From positions 1 through 38,916 of the forward strand of contig JAGLOP010000019.1 in NCBI GenBank assembly GCA_023138835.1: a stretch of DNA of 38,916 bases. The letters are read 5' to 3'. The notes under the pieces were generated by a model that ran no database searches, had not been told where the DNA came from, and was given only the letters and a program-made list of their open reading frames with translations. Source of the DNA: Arcobacteraceae bacterium. Its GTDB lineage: Bacteria; Campylobacterota; Campylobacteria; Campylobacterales; Arcobacteraceae. The translations under genes were made by a program, and so were the position numbers. Shown piece by piece: positions 1-8,071 of this stretch (its first letter is position 1; each line of letters begins with the position of its first letter).

Positions 1-43
1 GGTCAACGTGTGCGATAACGGCAATATTTCTAATATTTCTCAT
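1..43 (-). CDS. typA: TypA/BipA ribosome-associated GTPase, N-terminal fragment (runs off the window)
   Basis: Only the first 14 codons are present, read leftward from an ATG at 43. They encode MRNIRNIAVIAHVD, the strand before the G1 loop of translational GTPases. The wording NIAVIAHVD is typical of TypA/BipA, whereas LepA usually reads NFSIIAHID. A ribosome binding site AAGGA lies 5 bases before the ATG. TypA is a ribosome-binding GTPase linked to stress and ribosome assembly. The G-loop lies outside the window, so the assignment rests on these few residues. Confidence 0.72.
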   Translation of the reverse strand, partial: MRNIRNIAVIAHVD

Positions 44-134
44 TTTATTCCTTCATTTAATCTTCGTTTTCTATATTATATTTCGCGGATTATATCTAAA
101 CTTTGTTTAAAGTGTTACTTTATATTATTTTGAG

Positions 135-140
135 TATAAT
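135..140 (+). promoter_or_regulatory. Promoter -10 box for thyX
   Basis: A perfect TATAAT lies 27 bases before the thyX start codon, in T-rich DNA with no convincing -35 box. This is the usual vegetative promoter form in Campylobacterota. The 44-167 interval separates the divergent typA and thyX genes, so the opposing typA promoter should also be here. Confidence 0.6.
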
Positions 141-167
141 AATGTATAAAATTTAAAGGTATTAAAT

Positions 168-845
168 ATGAACATTACACTTATGCAACACTCATCTTTA
201 GAAGTTTGTGCTCATGCAATTAGAACTTGTTGGCAAAGTTTTGACAATAGCGATGACGGTGGAGAAAAAGATAAAGACCTTATTGACAGAGTTGGAAATA
301 AATTTAAACATGCTTCAACATTAGAACATTTAACTTACACTTTTTATATTTCAGGAGTCAGTCGTGCTTTACTTCAAGAACTTGCCCGTCATAGAATGGC
401 AAGTCCCAGTGTAAAATCTACAAGATATACCCTTAAAGAACTTAAAGATGAAGATACTTTTACCGAAGGGTTAACAGCTCAAGAGTTACTTGAAAAATAT
501 TCAAATCCTGCTGAAGTTTATGCAGATAAACATATGACAAGAGCTTCAAAATATTTAGTTTGGACTGATGTTTTAAGTGTGGATTATGCTTCTCTTGCAG
601 CTTTAGAAAATTTAAGATTAATATTGATTGACGGTGTTTCAAATGACAAAGCAAAATTTTGTCTTCCTGAAAGTTATAAAACAGAACTTACTTGGACAAT
701 CAACGCACGAAGTTTACAGAATTTTATACATTTGCGAAGTACAAAAGCTGCGCTTTGGGAGATAAAAGATTTGGCAAATGCTTTATATGAAGTTTTACCT
801 GCGGAACATCAATATTTATTTACACAGTGTGTAAGTCAAGATTAG
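168..845 (+). CDS. thyX: Flavin-dependent thymidylate synthase ThyX
   Basis: ThyX makes dTMP from dUMP using methylenetetrahydrofolate, with FAD and NADPH, in place of ThyA. The 225-aa length is normal. The ThyX signature is present as RHRMASPSVKSTR at residues 74-86, in the RHRxxSPSxxSxR form. An upstream TLEHL at 51-55 fits the conserved flavin and nucleotide-binding region. The ATG at 168 follows AAAGGT by about 8 bases and a TATAAT box. The gene is divergent from typA and convergent with rnr; its stop codon sits in a hairpin shared with the rnr stop. Confidence 0.95.
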   Translation: MNITLMQHSSLEVCAHAIRTCWQSFDNSDDGGEKDKDLIDRVGNKFKHASTLEHLTYTFYISGVSRALLQELARHRMASPSVKSTRYTLKELKDEDTFTEGLTAQELLEKYSNPAEVYADKHMTRASKYLVWTDVLSVDYASLAALENLRLILIDGVSNDKAKFCLPESYKTELTWTINARSLQNFIHLRSTKAALWEIKDLANALYEVLPAEHQYLFTQCVSQD

Positions 846-860
846 TTTTTACTAATCTTG
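837..860. terminator. Shared hairpin between the convergent thyX and rnr genes
   Basis: CAAGATTAGT (837-846) and ACTAATCTTG (851-860) form a perfect 10-bp stem with a TTTT loop. The thyX stop codon (843-845) and the rnr stop codon (852-854) both lie inside the stem. No long U-tract follows on either side, so termination strength is uncertain. Confidence 0.55.
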
Positions 861-2639
861 TATATTCACAATTATATTTTTTGTAATAATATCACTGCTT
901 TTTAATGTAACTTTTACATTAGAAAACAATCTTTGTCCTGCATAGTTTTTACAAACTACTCTGGCACCGATCATTTCCTCTTGCAGTTTGGCAATACCAT
1001 TTTGGGCATCTACGATTATAGCGGCAAAAGATTTTTCTAAATTTTTATCTGCCCATCTTGCATATTTTCTATCTTCCAAATCCCAAACCAAACTTGCAAT
1101 ATCTCGCTCTTTTACGCTGATATCTTCACAAATGACTTCGATATCTGCGGGGATTTTTCTGGTTTTTAGAATTCTATGTAAAACTAAATCCGCATATCTT
1201 CTAATTGGTGAAGTAAAGTGCGAATAATCTTTAAATCCTAACCCAAAATGTCCTAAAGATTTTGAACCGTATCTTGCTTGTTGTTGGGATTGAATTATAA
1301 GTTCATCCACTTCATTTTCAAGTCCTACATTAGCGGCTTTACTTTGAATAGATTCAATAGTTTTATGAACATTATCTTTTAATTTAGCATTAAGACCCAG
1401 CATATTTACATCATCTATTAATTTTTCAATACTTTTGGCTTTTGGTTCCTCATGAACTCTGAATATTCCCAAACCTTTTAATTTCTTTGCAGCTTCACAG
1501 TTAGCAAGCAGCATACACTCTTCTACTAACTTGTGAGATGGGCTTGAAGTTTCAATTACAACACTTTGTAACTCTTCATTTTCATCAAGCTGTAAACTCA
1601 ACTCCTCGGTTCTAAAATCAAAACCGTTTTGTAATCGTTTTTTTCTAAATTGAGCAGTTAAAGAATAAAGTTTTAAAATATCTTCATAGCCTTTTGTTTT
1701 ATCTTTAATTACATCATCAATCTCTTCATAACTATATTTATTTTGTGATTTTATCGTAGCTTCAAAAACTTCACTTTTAACTACTTCAAGTTTTTTAGTA
1801 TCTAATTTTATTTTAAATACAAATGCAAATCTTTTGATATCTGGTTTTAATGAACATAAATCGGCACTCAAAGAGAAAGGTATCATTGGTAATACTTTAT
1901 TTGGTAAATAGATTGAAAATGCTCTTTTCCTAGCTTCCAAATCCTGTGGGCTACCCTCTTTTATAAAAGCACTGACATCAGCAATCGCGACATAAAGTAT
2001 ATTTAAATCACTGTCAAAATAAATTGCATCATCATGGTCTTTTGCACTTGCGGGATCAATTGTACAAAATGGCAGATTAGTTAAATCGACTCTATCGCGC
2101 ATTTTAAATTCATCGTTTATATTTGTAATATATTCTTGGCTTCTGAAATTTTGTTTGTATAGATATAACGATATTTTTTCATCAATTTTAGTATCACTGA
2201 TATTTCCTACTACAGATACTATTTTTTCTTTAGCTATAAGTAAAATATCGCCATTTTTATAACTGCTTAAAGATATATTGAAAGTCAGCTTAATATTATC
2301 CTTTACACTATAAGTTTGACTGTCTTTAATAAAACATAAAATTTCAGCATCGCTTCTTTCAATTATTTTAATAACTTTTGCCTTAGTTTTATGTCGTGGA
2401 TTAAAAATCATCTGTATCAAAACTAAATCATCATTATATGCACCATTTAATTTATCTAATTCAATAAAAATCTTTCGCATATCTTTATCGATAAATTGAG
2501 CAACATTCTTTTTTACTAAAATTTTACCAATTTTATATTTGGTATTTAAGATATACTTATTATCAATTTCTTTGATTATACCTTGGCCAAGCAGTGTACG
2601 GTCTTGTTGTAATAGTTTTTTGATACTTTTTTGATACAA
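852..2639 (-). CDS. rnr: Ribonuclease R family 3'-5' exoribonuclease
   Basis: RNase II/R enzymes degrade structured RNA processively in the cytoplasm. The RNB catalytic motif is clear: DPASAKDHDDAIYFD at residues 195-209 holds the metal-binding aspartates, and FTSPIRRYADLVLHRIL follows later in the protein. At 595 aa it is much shorter than E. coli RNase R (about 800 aa). The N-terminal region is compact, and I see no clear C-terminal S1 domain or basic tail; small forms are usual in Campylobacterota. The start codon is TTG at 2639, preceded by AGGA at 6-7 bases. The gene is divergent from the binding-protein gene and ends in a hairpin shared with thyX. Confidence 0.9.
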   Translation of the reverse strand: MYQKSIKKLLQQDRTLLGQGIIKEIDNKYILNTKYKIGKILVKKNVAQFIDKDMRKIFIELDKLNGAYNDDLVLIQMIFNPRHKTKAKVIKIIERSDAEILCFIKDSQTYSVKDNIKLTFNISLSSYKNGDILLIAKEKIVSVVGNISDTKIDEKISLYLYKQNFRSQEYITNINDEFKMRDRVDLTNLPFCTIDPASAKDHDDAIYFDSDLNILYVAIADVSAFIKEGSPQDLEARKRAFSIYLPNKVLPMIPFSLSADLCSLKPDIKRFAFVFKIKLDTKKLEVVKSEVFEATIKSQNKYSYEEIDDVIKDKTKGYEDILKLYSLTAQFRKKRLQNGFDFRTEELSLQLDENEELQSVVIETSSPSHKLVEECMLLANCEAAKKLKGLGIFRVHEEPKAKSIEKLIDDVNMLGLNAKLKDNVHKTIESIQSKAANVGLENEVDELIIQSQQQARYGSKSLGHFGLGFKDYSHFTSPIRRYADLVLHRILKTRKIPADIEVICEDISVKERDIASLVWDLEDRKYARWADKNLEKSFAAIIVDAQNGIAKLQEEMIGARVVCKNYAGQRLFSNVKVTLKSSDIITKNIIVNIQD

Positions 2640-2663
2640 AGATAATCCTAAATGTTTTTTATG

Positions 2664-2669
2664 TATAAT
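2664..2669 (+). promoter_or_regulatory. -10 box of the binding-protein/kinase operon
   Basis: TATAAT is preceded by TG in TGTATAAT, 28 bases before the ATG at 2698. The reverse strand of the same short interval carries a TATTATAC-type sequence that could serve the divergent rnr gene, so the two promoters probably overlap. Confidence 0.5.
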
Positions 2670-2697
2670 AACTAATTATCACTAAAAGGTATTAATT

Positions 2698-3459
2698 ATG
2701 TTAAAAAAATTATTGTTATCACTTATAGTATTGGTTATCTCTTCCAATTCACTTATGGCAAAGGATAAGCCGATTTTGCTATTTTATTGCGGAATTACAA
2801 TGGTAAAACCTATAGCCCAAATATCTAAAATAATTGAAAAAAAATATAATTGTACCATCAAGATTATGCAAGGCGGCTCAAAAGATCTTTATACCTCTTT
2901 AAAATTAGCAAAAAAGGGTGATTTATATTTACCGGGTTCCGACTCTTATAGAAAAAAAAATCTAAAGGATGGTTTTTTACTTGATGAAAAATATATAGGA
3001 TTTAACAAAGCCGCAATCTTTGTACAAAAAGGGAATCCCAAAAAAATCAAAGATTTAAAAAGTATGCTGGATGAAAATATTGCTACCATTATTTGTAATC
3101 CAAAAACCGGCAGCATCGGTAAAAACGGGAAGAGTGTTCTTATAAAGTTTGGAGGGGAAGAATTTTATGATGAAGCTTTTGATTTGGCTGTTGAGATAGG
3201 AACTGATTCAAGAAATTTAAATAAAGCACTAATTGATAAAAGAGCTGATATAGCTATAAACTGGAGGGCTACAGGGTTTTGGCCCGAAAATTCACCATTT
3301 ATTGATGTAATTGAAATCGATGACAAATATGCTCCAAAGAAAAAATTAATAATTAATCTTTTAAGCTTTTCCAAACATCCTAAAATCGCAAAAGCACTTA
3401 TGGAATTTGCGGCTTCAAAAGATGGACAGGCTATTATGAAAAGATATGGATTTTTATAA
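2698..3459 (+). CDS. Periplasmic solute-binding protein of ModA/PBP-II type, probable sensory partner of the next kinase
   Basis: The 253-aa product starts with a cleavable signal peptide (residues 1-21, ending SNSLMA). The mature part resembles type II periplasmic binding proteins of the molybdate/anion class (COG0725-like): YCGITMVKPI, then GDLYLPGSDSY near residue 80, then NPKTGSIGKNGKS in the middle, where such proteins contact an oxyanion. The ligand cannot be told from sequence. No permease or ATPase gene is near. The gene is followed after 3 bases by a sensor kinase with a large periplasmic domain. That layout resembles regulators in which a binding protein presents ligand to a kinase (AioX-AioS, TctC-TctE), so sensing is more likely than import. 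A run of nine A residues lies inside the gene near 2952. Confidence 0.75.
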   Translation: MLKKLLLSLIVLVISSNSLMAKDKPILLFYCGITMVKPIAQISKIIEKKYNCTIKIMQGGSKDLYTSLKLAKKGDLYLPGSDSYRKKNLKDGFLLDEKYIGFNKAAIFVQKGNPKKIKDLKSMLDENIATIICNPKTGSIGKNGKSVLIKFGGEEFYDEAFDLAVEIGTDSRNLNKALIDKRADIAINWRATGFWPENSPFIDVIEIDDKYAPKKKLIINLLSFSKHPKIAKALMEFAASKDGQAIMKRYGFL

Positions 3460-3462
3460 TAT

Positions 3463-5514
3463 ATGAAAACCAATACCTCAACAAAACTCCATATTTTAAT
3501 TGGTATTTTTATATTTGGTTTTTTATCTTTATTTTCTTTAAATCAGGTTTTTACAGGACTTGTAAATGATTTAGATAAAAAAACCAAAAATTATGAAACG
3601 AAAATACAACTTGGAGAATATATTGCTGAAGATATTTTAAAGATTAAAGCATTATTTTTTGAACTTGCTACTACGACCACATCAAAAAGGTCACGGCAAA
3701 TAGTTAAAAATAAAATCAATGATGTAATGGCTGACATTGATTTATCTTTAAATATTTTAGAAAATGGAGGTACATTACATAGGCATATTAAGCTTAATGT
3801 TGAAGGTCATGCAAATACTATTAAAATAACTAATTATAAACCAAATAAAAAAGAGCTGCTTCCTTTAGAAGTTATCGATATTCGACCAAAACTTCTTGAG
3901 CTTAAAAATATGATTCAAAAGGTCGATTCACTGCTTTCTCTAAGAACAGAGTTTAGAAAGATAAATGATATTCAAAAGTTTTCTGAATTATCTAAAAATC
4001 TTAGAAGATTTTATAAAACAACACCTGCATTTTTTACTAGAATGTCTGAAAATATTAGAAGATTATTATATGAGGGTGATATAGAGTTAAATAATATAAA
4101 TATAACTATCCAAAAACAAAAATCAAAATATATGCAAATTAAGATGGGGCTTATTTTTTTAGTTATCTTAATAGTTCTTTTAATTGGGTATTGGATTAGT
4201 AAAATTATAAATAAGGATAATGATGCCCTTATAGATTTAAATAATGAACTTAAAGCAAAAGAGGATTCGATTCGTGCAATATTGGATGCTCAGCCAAATA
4301 TCATTGTGATTAGTGACGGTACAAAAATGGTAGATGCAAATAAAATGCTGATAGATTTTTTTGACGAATATGACAGCTTTAAAGATTTTCAAAAAATCAA
4401 TAGTTGTATTTGTGATTTTTTTGAAACTGAAATTCCAAATGATGGATATATTATTAAAAAAGATTATAATGGACTAAGCTGGGTTGAACATATTTTGAAA
4501 AATCCACAAATAAGCTTTAGAGTTATTATGAAAAAAGGTTCAACAAATCATCATTTTTCAATTTTAGCAAATAAACGAATAATTAATGAATTAACAAAAG
4601 AGGTAGTCATAATAGTAACATTAAATGATATTACTGATGAAGTAAATTCTCAAATTAATCTAAAAAGCCTAAATGATAACCTTGAACTAATTATAGAAAA
4701 TAAAACAAAAGAACTGCTAGACTTGAATGAAAGTTTAGAACAGAAAGTTATTATAGAAACTCAAAAAGTTAGAGATAAAGATAAACAAATAACTCAACAA
4801 GCAAGATTTGCAGCACTAGGAGAAATGATAGGTAATATTGCCCACCAATGGAGGCAACCTCTAAGTGCAATAAATACTACCGCATCCGGTATGCAGCTTC
4901 AGATGCAATTAGGTCTTACAAATGACGAGGAGATTAGTGATTCATATTCTAGGATTATGAGGTATGTTGATTTTTTAACACAAACTATTGAAGATTTTAG
5001 AGGCTTTTTTAAAGAAGATAAAGAAGAAATAGATTTTAATATTATAGATGTTATGAAAAAAACTTTATCGATTACAAGCGCAACATATAAAGATACAAAT
5101 ATAAATTTAATACTAGCTTGTGATGATGAAAAACTTATCGCCAACGGTATGCCCAGTGAATTATCCCAAGTATTTTTAAATATATTGAATAATGCAAAAG
5201 ATGCGCTTTGCGACAATGATATAAAAGAAAAATTTGTACATATTCGAAGTGAAATAAAAGATGGCTTTAATATTATGTATATTCAGGATAATGCAGGCGG
5301 AATACCAAACGATATAATTGATAAAATATTTGACCCATATTTCACTACAAAACATCAATCTCAAGGGACGGGGATAGGATTATATATGAGTAAAGATATC
5401 ATAGAAAAACATATGAACGGACTACTTAGTATAAAAAATACAAATACAACTTTAGATGGACAAGCTTACAACGGTGCTTGTTTTAAAATTGCTATACCTA
5501 TAAAATCAAACTAA
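3463..5514 (+). CDS. Membrane sensor histidine kinase with PAS-like domain, coupled to a binding protein
   Basis: The 683-aa kinase has membrane segments at about 9-30 and 228-248 enclosing a largely helical periplasmic domain of roughly 200 residues. A PAS-like region (about 265-390) and a coiled coil (about 395-450) follow. The phosphoacceptor is His461 in GNIAHQWRQPL, a form common in Campylobacterota. The ATPase domain shows the N box NILNNAKDAL (573-582), G1 box DNAGGI (609-614) and G2 box GTGIGL (635-640). It starts 3 bases after the binding-protein stop with only a weak ribosome site, suggesting translational coupling. No receiver domain and no adjacent response regulator on the same strand are present, so it is an orphan kinase by position. 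Confidence 0.88.
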   Translation: MKTNTSTKLHILIGIFIFGFLSLFSLNQVFTGLVNDLDKKTKNYETKIQLGEYIAEDILKIKALFFELATTTTSKRSRQIVKNKINDVMADIDLSLNILENGGTLHRHIKLNVEGHANTIKITNYKPNKKELLPLEVIDIRPKLLELKNMIQKVDSLLSLRTEFRKINDIQKFSELSKNLRRFYKTTPAFFTRMSENIRRLLYEGDIELNNINITIQKQKSKYMQIKMGLIFLVILIVLLIGYWISKIINKDNDALIDLNNELKAKEDSIRAILDAQPNIIVISDGTKMVDANKMLIDFFDEYDSFKDFQKINSCICDFFETEIPNDGYIIKKDYNGLSWVEHILKNPQISFRVIMKKGSTNHHFSILANKRIINELTKEVVIIVTLNDITDEVNSQINLKSLNDNLELIIENKTKELLDLNESLEQKVIIETQKVRDKDKQITQQARFAALGEMIGNIAHQWRQPLSAINTTASGMQLQMQLGLTNDEEISDSYSRIMRYVDFLTQTIEDFRGFFKEDKEEIDFNIIDVMKKTLSITSATYKDTNINLILACDDEKLIANGMPSELSQVFLNILNNAKDALCDNDIKEKFVHIRSEIKDGFNIMYIQDNAGGIPNDIIDKIFDPYFTTKHQSQGTGIGLYMSKDIIEKHMNGLLSIKNTNTTLDGQAYNGACFKIAIPIKSN

Positions 5515-5521
5515 AATATTA

Positions 5522-5818
5522 TTAAACCCTAATTCGTTTATTTGTTTCATTAAATATTAAAATCATTTGATTGCTGTTAAAAATCTTTTCAACAAAATCT
5601 ACTTTTATATTCGTCATATTTTGAAAAAAGTCTTGAAAATTTATGTATGCTCTTTTTGTATCATGATCGCTTAGAAATTCTAAAAGCAATGATTCTTCAC
5701 TAAATATAATTTTTTGGGATACAACTTTAAAATCATTGCATTTATTAACAAAAAGTAAGAAGTTTTTCTTTTTTTTAGGTGTTAGCTCCATATAGTTTTT
5801 AATATAAATATATCTCAC
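5522..5818 (-). CDS. Small orphan protein, function unknown
   Basis: A 98-aa lysine- and phenylalanine-rich product with no signal peptide or membrane segment and no family I recognise. The start is GTG at 5818, with AAAGGA 8 bases upstream and a TATATA-type -10 region near 5836-5842. A 34-bp sequence nearly identical to one upstream of the response regulator lies at 5853-5886, at the position where an OmpR-family activator would bind. The gene is convergent with the upstream kinase gene, 7 bases away. Its expression may therefore depend on the regulator encoded at 8071-8739; that is inference. Confidence 0.6.
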   Translation of the reverse strand: MRYIYIKNYMELTPKKKKNFLLFVNKCNDFKVVSQKIIFSEESLLLEFLSDHDTKRAYINFQDFFQNMTNIKVDFVEKIFNSNQMILIFNETNKRIRV

Positions 5819-5852
5819 TTTATAAATCCTTTATTTTTATATATTAAGTAAG

Positions 5853-5886
5853 AGTATATTGAATAAAAATGAACAGGATATGAATA
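5853..5886 (-). promoter_or_regulatory. Candidate response-regulator binding site, copy 1
   Basis: On the plus strand the block starts AGTATATT and contains ATGAA at 5869 and 5880, 11 bases apart, plus TTGAA at 5859. Read toward the 98-aa gene these become helically phased TTCAT half-sites, the layout expected for an OmpR/PhoB-family dimer. It matches the sequence at 8853-8886 at 30 of 34 positions. It ends 35 bases before the GTG start at 5818. Confidence 0.5.
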
Positions 5887-5914
5887 AATATTCAGATTGT
5901 AAAAGGATTGGCTG

Positions 5915-6010
5915 TCATTTATATGTAGGTATAGGGATAGATAAATAAAAATATAGAAATAGCGATACCAATACCAACCCATATACAATCATGATTTTAT
6001 TATTTTTCAA
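5915..6010 (-). CDS. Possible 31-aa single-span membrane peptide downstream of secF
   Basis: A short reading frame starts at TTG (6010) with a strong ribosome site, AGGAG at 6020-6024, 9 bases upstream. The translation has a short basic N-terminus (KNNK), a hydrophobic stretch (MIVYGLVLVSLFLYFYL) and ends IPIPTYK before TGA. It begins 40 bases after the secF stop on the same strand, so it would be the last gene of the regulator-kinase-secF transcript. An internal ATG would give 25 aa. No homologue is known to me, and short hydrophobic frames do arise by chance in AT-rich DNA. The ribosome site is the best support. Confidence 0.4.
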   Translation of the reverse strand: MKNNKIMIVYGLVLVSLFLYFYLSIPIPTYK

Positions 6011-6050
6011 TACAATTTTCTCCTCTCTTTTCTTTTCTAAGATTTATTTT

Positions 6051-7022
6051 TTAAATCATCCCACTTTCAAATTGGGCTCTCATTTTATCTTTCTCTTTTT
6101 TTCTTTTTAATTTTTCAGCTTCATTTTTTCTATAATCTGATATTGAGAAATTTAACTGTACCAAAAATGAAGCTGCAACAAATATAGATGAATAAGTTCC
6201 TACAACAACACCAACTAAAAGTGTAAAACTAAATCCGTTTATAATCTCTCCACCAAATAAATATAAAGTTAATACAACGAAAAATGTTGTTAATGAGGTA
6301 AGTGTAGTTCTACTTAATGTTCTTGAAACTGATTCATTAACTACTTCATTGAGTCTATTATCCTGTGATGTTCTAACTCCCTCTCTAATTCGGTCAAATA
6401 CAATAATTGTATCATTTAATGAATATCCAAGTATAGTTAAAATGGCTGCCAAAATATCAAGATTTATATCAATATTAAACAGTGAAATAGCACCAATGGC
6501 AATACAAACATCATGAATAAGTGCTAAAATTGATGCAATAGCAAATCTCCATTCAAACCGAAAAGAGACATAAATCAAAATAACAATAAGAGCTAAAGAT
6601 AAAGCTTTTATCCCTTTTTCTTTTAAATCACCTCCAACTTTTGCACCTACCATATCAACTCTACGAATCTCAAAGGTTCCCGTAGGTTTCAATATAGTTC
6701 GTATCTCATCACCTATATCCGTTCCCAAGGTTGATGTAGTAGTGGGAATTTTTATAATTACCTCTTTGTCGTTCCCGAACTTTGTAACACTAGCTTTACT
6801 GAATTCATCTTTTACAATTAACACTTCTCTTATTTTATTCATAGGTGCTGTTTGTGTATATTGAACTTGAATAACAGTACCGCCGGTAAAATCTATACCA
6901 AGATTTAAACCTTTGACAACTACCAATCCAATTGAAGCTAATACTAAAGCAGCAGATATAGTTAAAAATATCAATCGTTTACCCATAAAATCATAAATTT
7001 TATTTGAGCTAAAAATTTCCAT
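6051..7022 (-). CDS. secF: Protein-export membrane protein SecF
   Basis: SecF works with SecD and the SecYEG channel, using proton motive force to help translocated proteins move into the periplasm. The 323-aa length is normal, with six membrane segments. Signature motifs are LGIDFTGG (41-48), the large periplasmic loop, and GYSLNDTIIVFDRIRE in the fourth segment region. The C-terminus is a basic cytoplasmic tail. The start codon overlaps the kinase stop codon by one base (TAATG), so translation should be coupled to the two-component genes. SecD, normally the direct upstream partner, is not in this window. Confidence 0.95.
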   Translation of the reverse strand: MEIFSSNKIYDFMGKRLIFLTISAALVLASIGLVVVKGLNLGIDFTGGTVIQVQYTQTAPMNKIREVLIVKDEFSKASVTKFGNDKEVIIKIPTTTSTLGTDIGDEIRTILKPTGTFEIRRVDMVGAKVGGDLKEKGIKALSLALIVILIYVSFRFEWRFAIASILALIHDVCIAIGAISLFNIDINLDILAAILTILGYSLNDTIIVFDRIREGVRTSQDNRLNEVVNESVSRTLSRTTLTSLTTFFVVLTLYLFGGEIINGFSFTLLVGVVVGTYSSIFVAASFLVQLNFSISDYRKNEAEKLKRKKEKDKMRAQFESGMI

Positions 7023-8071
7023 TAAGATACCCCTCTTTCAGTTTTTAGATTTATTGTAAACTGCGTATATTTATCATATTCACTTTGTACCGTTATCTCA
7101 AAACCATGTATACCTGCAATTGATTTTACAATTGAAAGTCCCAATCCATAGCCGCCTCGACCTCGTGCCTTATCAACCCTATAAAATCTATCAAAGATAT
7201 TTTCAATATCACAGGGAAGTATCCCTATGCCATAATCTTTGATTTTTAAAATATCTTTATCCAAATATATTTCAACTTTAGAGCTTTTGTGTGAATATTT
7301 AATAGAGTTTTGTATTATATTCCCAACAAGAATTTTTAAAAGCAACGGATGCCCTTGACAACTAATACTGTCAAGCTTTTTAAACTCAATTTTTATATCT
7401 TTTTCTTTTATCAATTCTTTATTTTGAGATATTACATCGGTTATTATCTCATCTAATTCTACATTTTCAAACTTACTTTTCATCTCTTTGTTATTTGATT
7501 TTGATAAAAAAAGCAAGCTATCTATCAGCTCTTGCAGTAATTTTGTCTCTTCAAGTGTACTCTTTAAAATAGTTTTATATTCATCATTGGTTCTTTCTTT
7601 TCTCAAACCCAACTCTATCTCGCCTCTTATAACCGTAAGCGGTGTTTTCAATTCATGCGAAACATCATTTGAAAATCTTTTAATTTTAGAAAATGAATCA
7701 TCCAATTTATCTAAGATAAAATTGAAAGTTGTTACTAACTCTTCTATCTCATCATTTGAGTTAATTATTGTAATCCTTTTTTGAAGGCTTGAAGCTTCTA
7801 TATTTTTAACTTCATCTATAACTTTTTTTACAGGAATTAATGAATTCTTAATAATAAAATATCCTAGTATAATTGATATTATTAAAAGTATTGGTATCCA
7901 TAATGCAAGAATATTTTCCAAATGTTTTATTGAAGTATGGATATGATTTTGTTTTTCTAATACAAGTTTTGTAAATTCATTTAATATTATAAATGAAAAT
8001 ATAGATAATATAATAATTATGATAATTGAATACCAAAAAAGAAGTCTGGTTTTTATATTTTTAAGATTCAT
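7022..8071 (-). CDS. Sensor histidine kinase of the OmpR-partner class
   Basis: The 349-aa kinase has two membrane segments (about 10-30 and 55-75) separated by only about 25 residues, too short for a folded periplasmic domain. It may therefore sense the membrane itself or another protein. A HAMP region follows (about 76-128), then His139 in NDVSHELKTPLTVIRGE, N box NIIQNSIKYS, G1 DYGIGI, F box DRFYRVDKAR and G2 GGYGLGLSIV. Its start codon overlaps the stop codon of the response regulator, and its own stop overlaps the secF start, so regulator, kinase and SecF form one coupled unit. Confidence 0.92.
   Translation of the reverse strand: MNLKNIKTRLLFWYSIIIIIILSIFSFIILNEFTKLVLEKQNHIHTSIKHLENILALWIPILLIISIILGYFIIKNSLIPVKKVIDEVKNIEASSLQKRITIINSNDEIEELVTTFNFILDKLDDSFSKIKRFSNDVSHELKTPLTVIRGEIELGLRKERTNDEYKTILKSTLEETKLLQELIDSLLFLSKSNNKEMKSKFENVELDEIITDVISQNKELIKEKDIKIEFKKLDSISCQGHPLLLKILVGNIIQNSIKYSHKSSKVEIYLDKDILKIKDYGIGILPCDIENIFDRFYRVDKARGRGGYGLGLSIVKSIAGIHGFEITVQSEYDKYTQFTINLKTERGVS

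Noticed and set aside
2952-2960. Run of nine A residues in the binding-protein gene as a phase-variable tract
   Set aside because: Similar A and T runs of 7-9 bases are common across this AT-rich window; the frame is intact and nothing marks it as a contingency locus.
5880-5948. Plus-strand 22-codon ORF overlapping the putative regulator site
   Set aside because: Ribosome site too close to the ATG, and the sequence is better explained as a duplicated operator.
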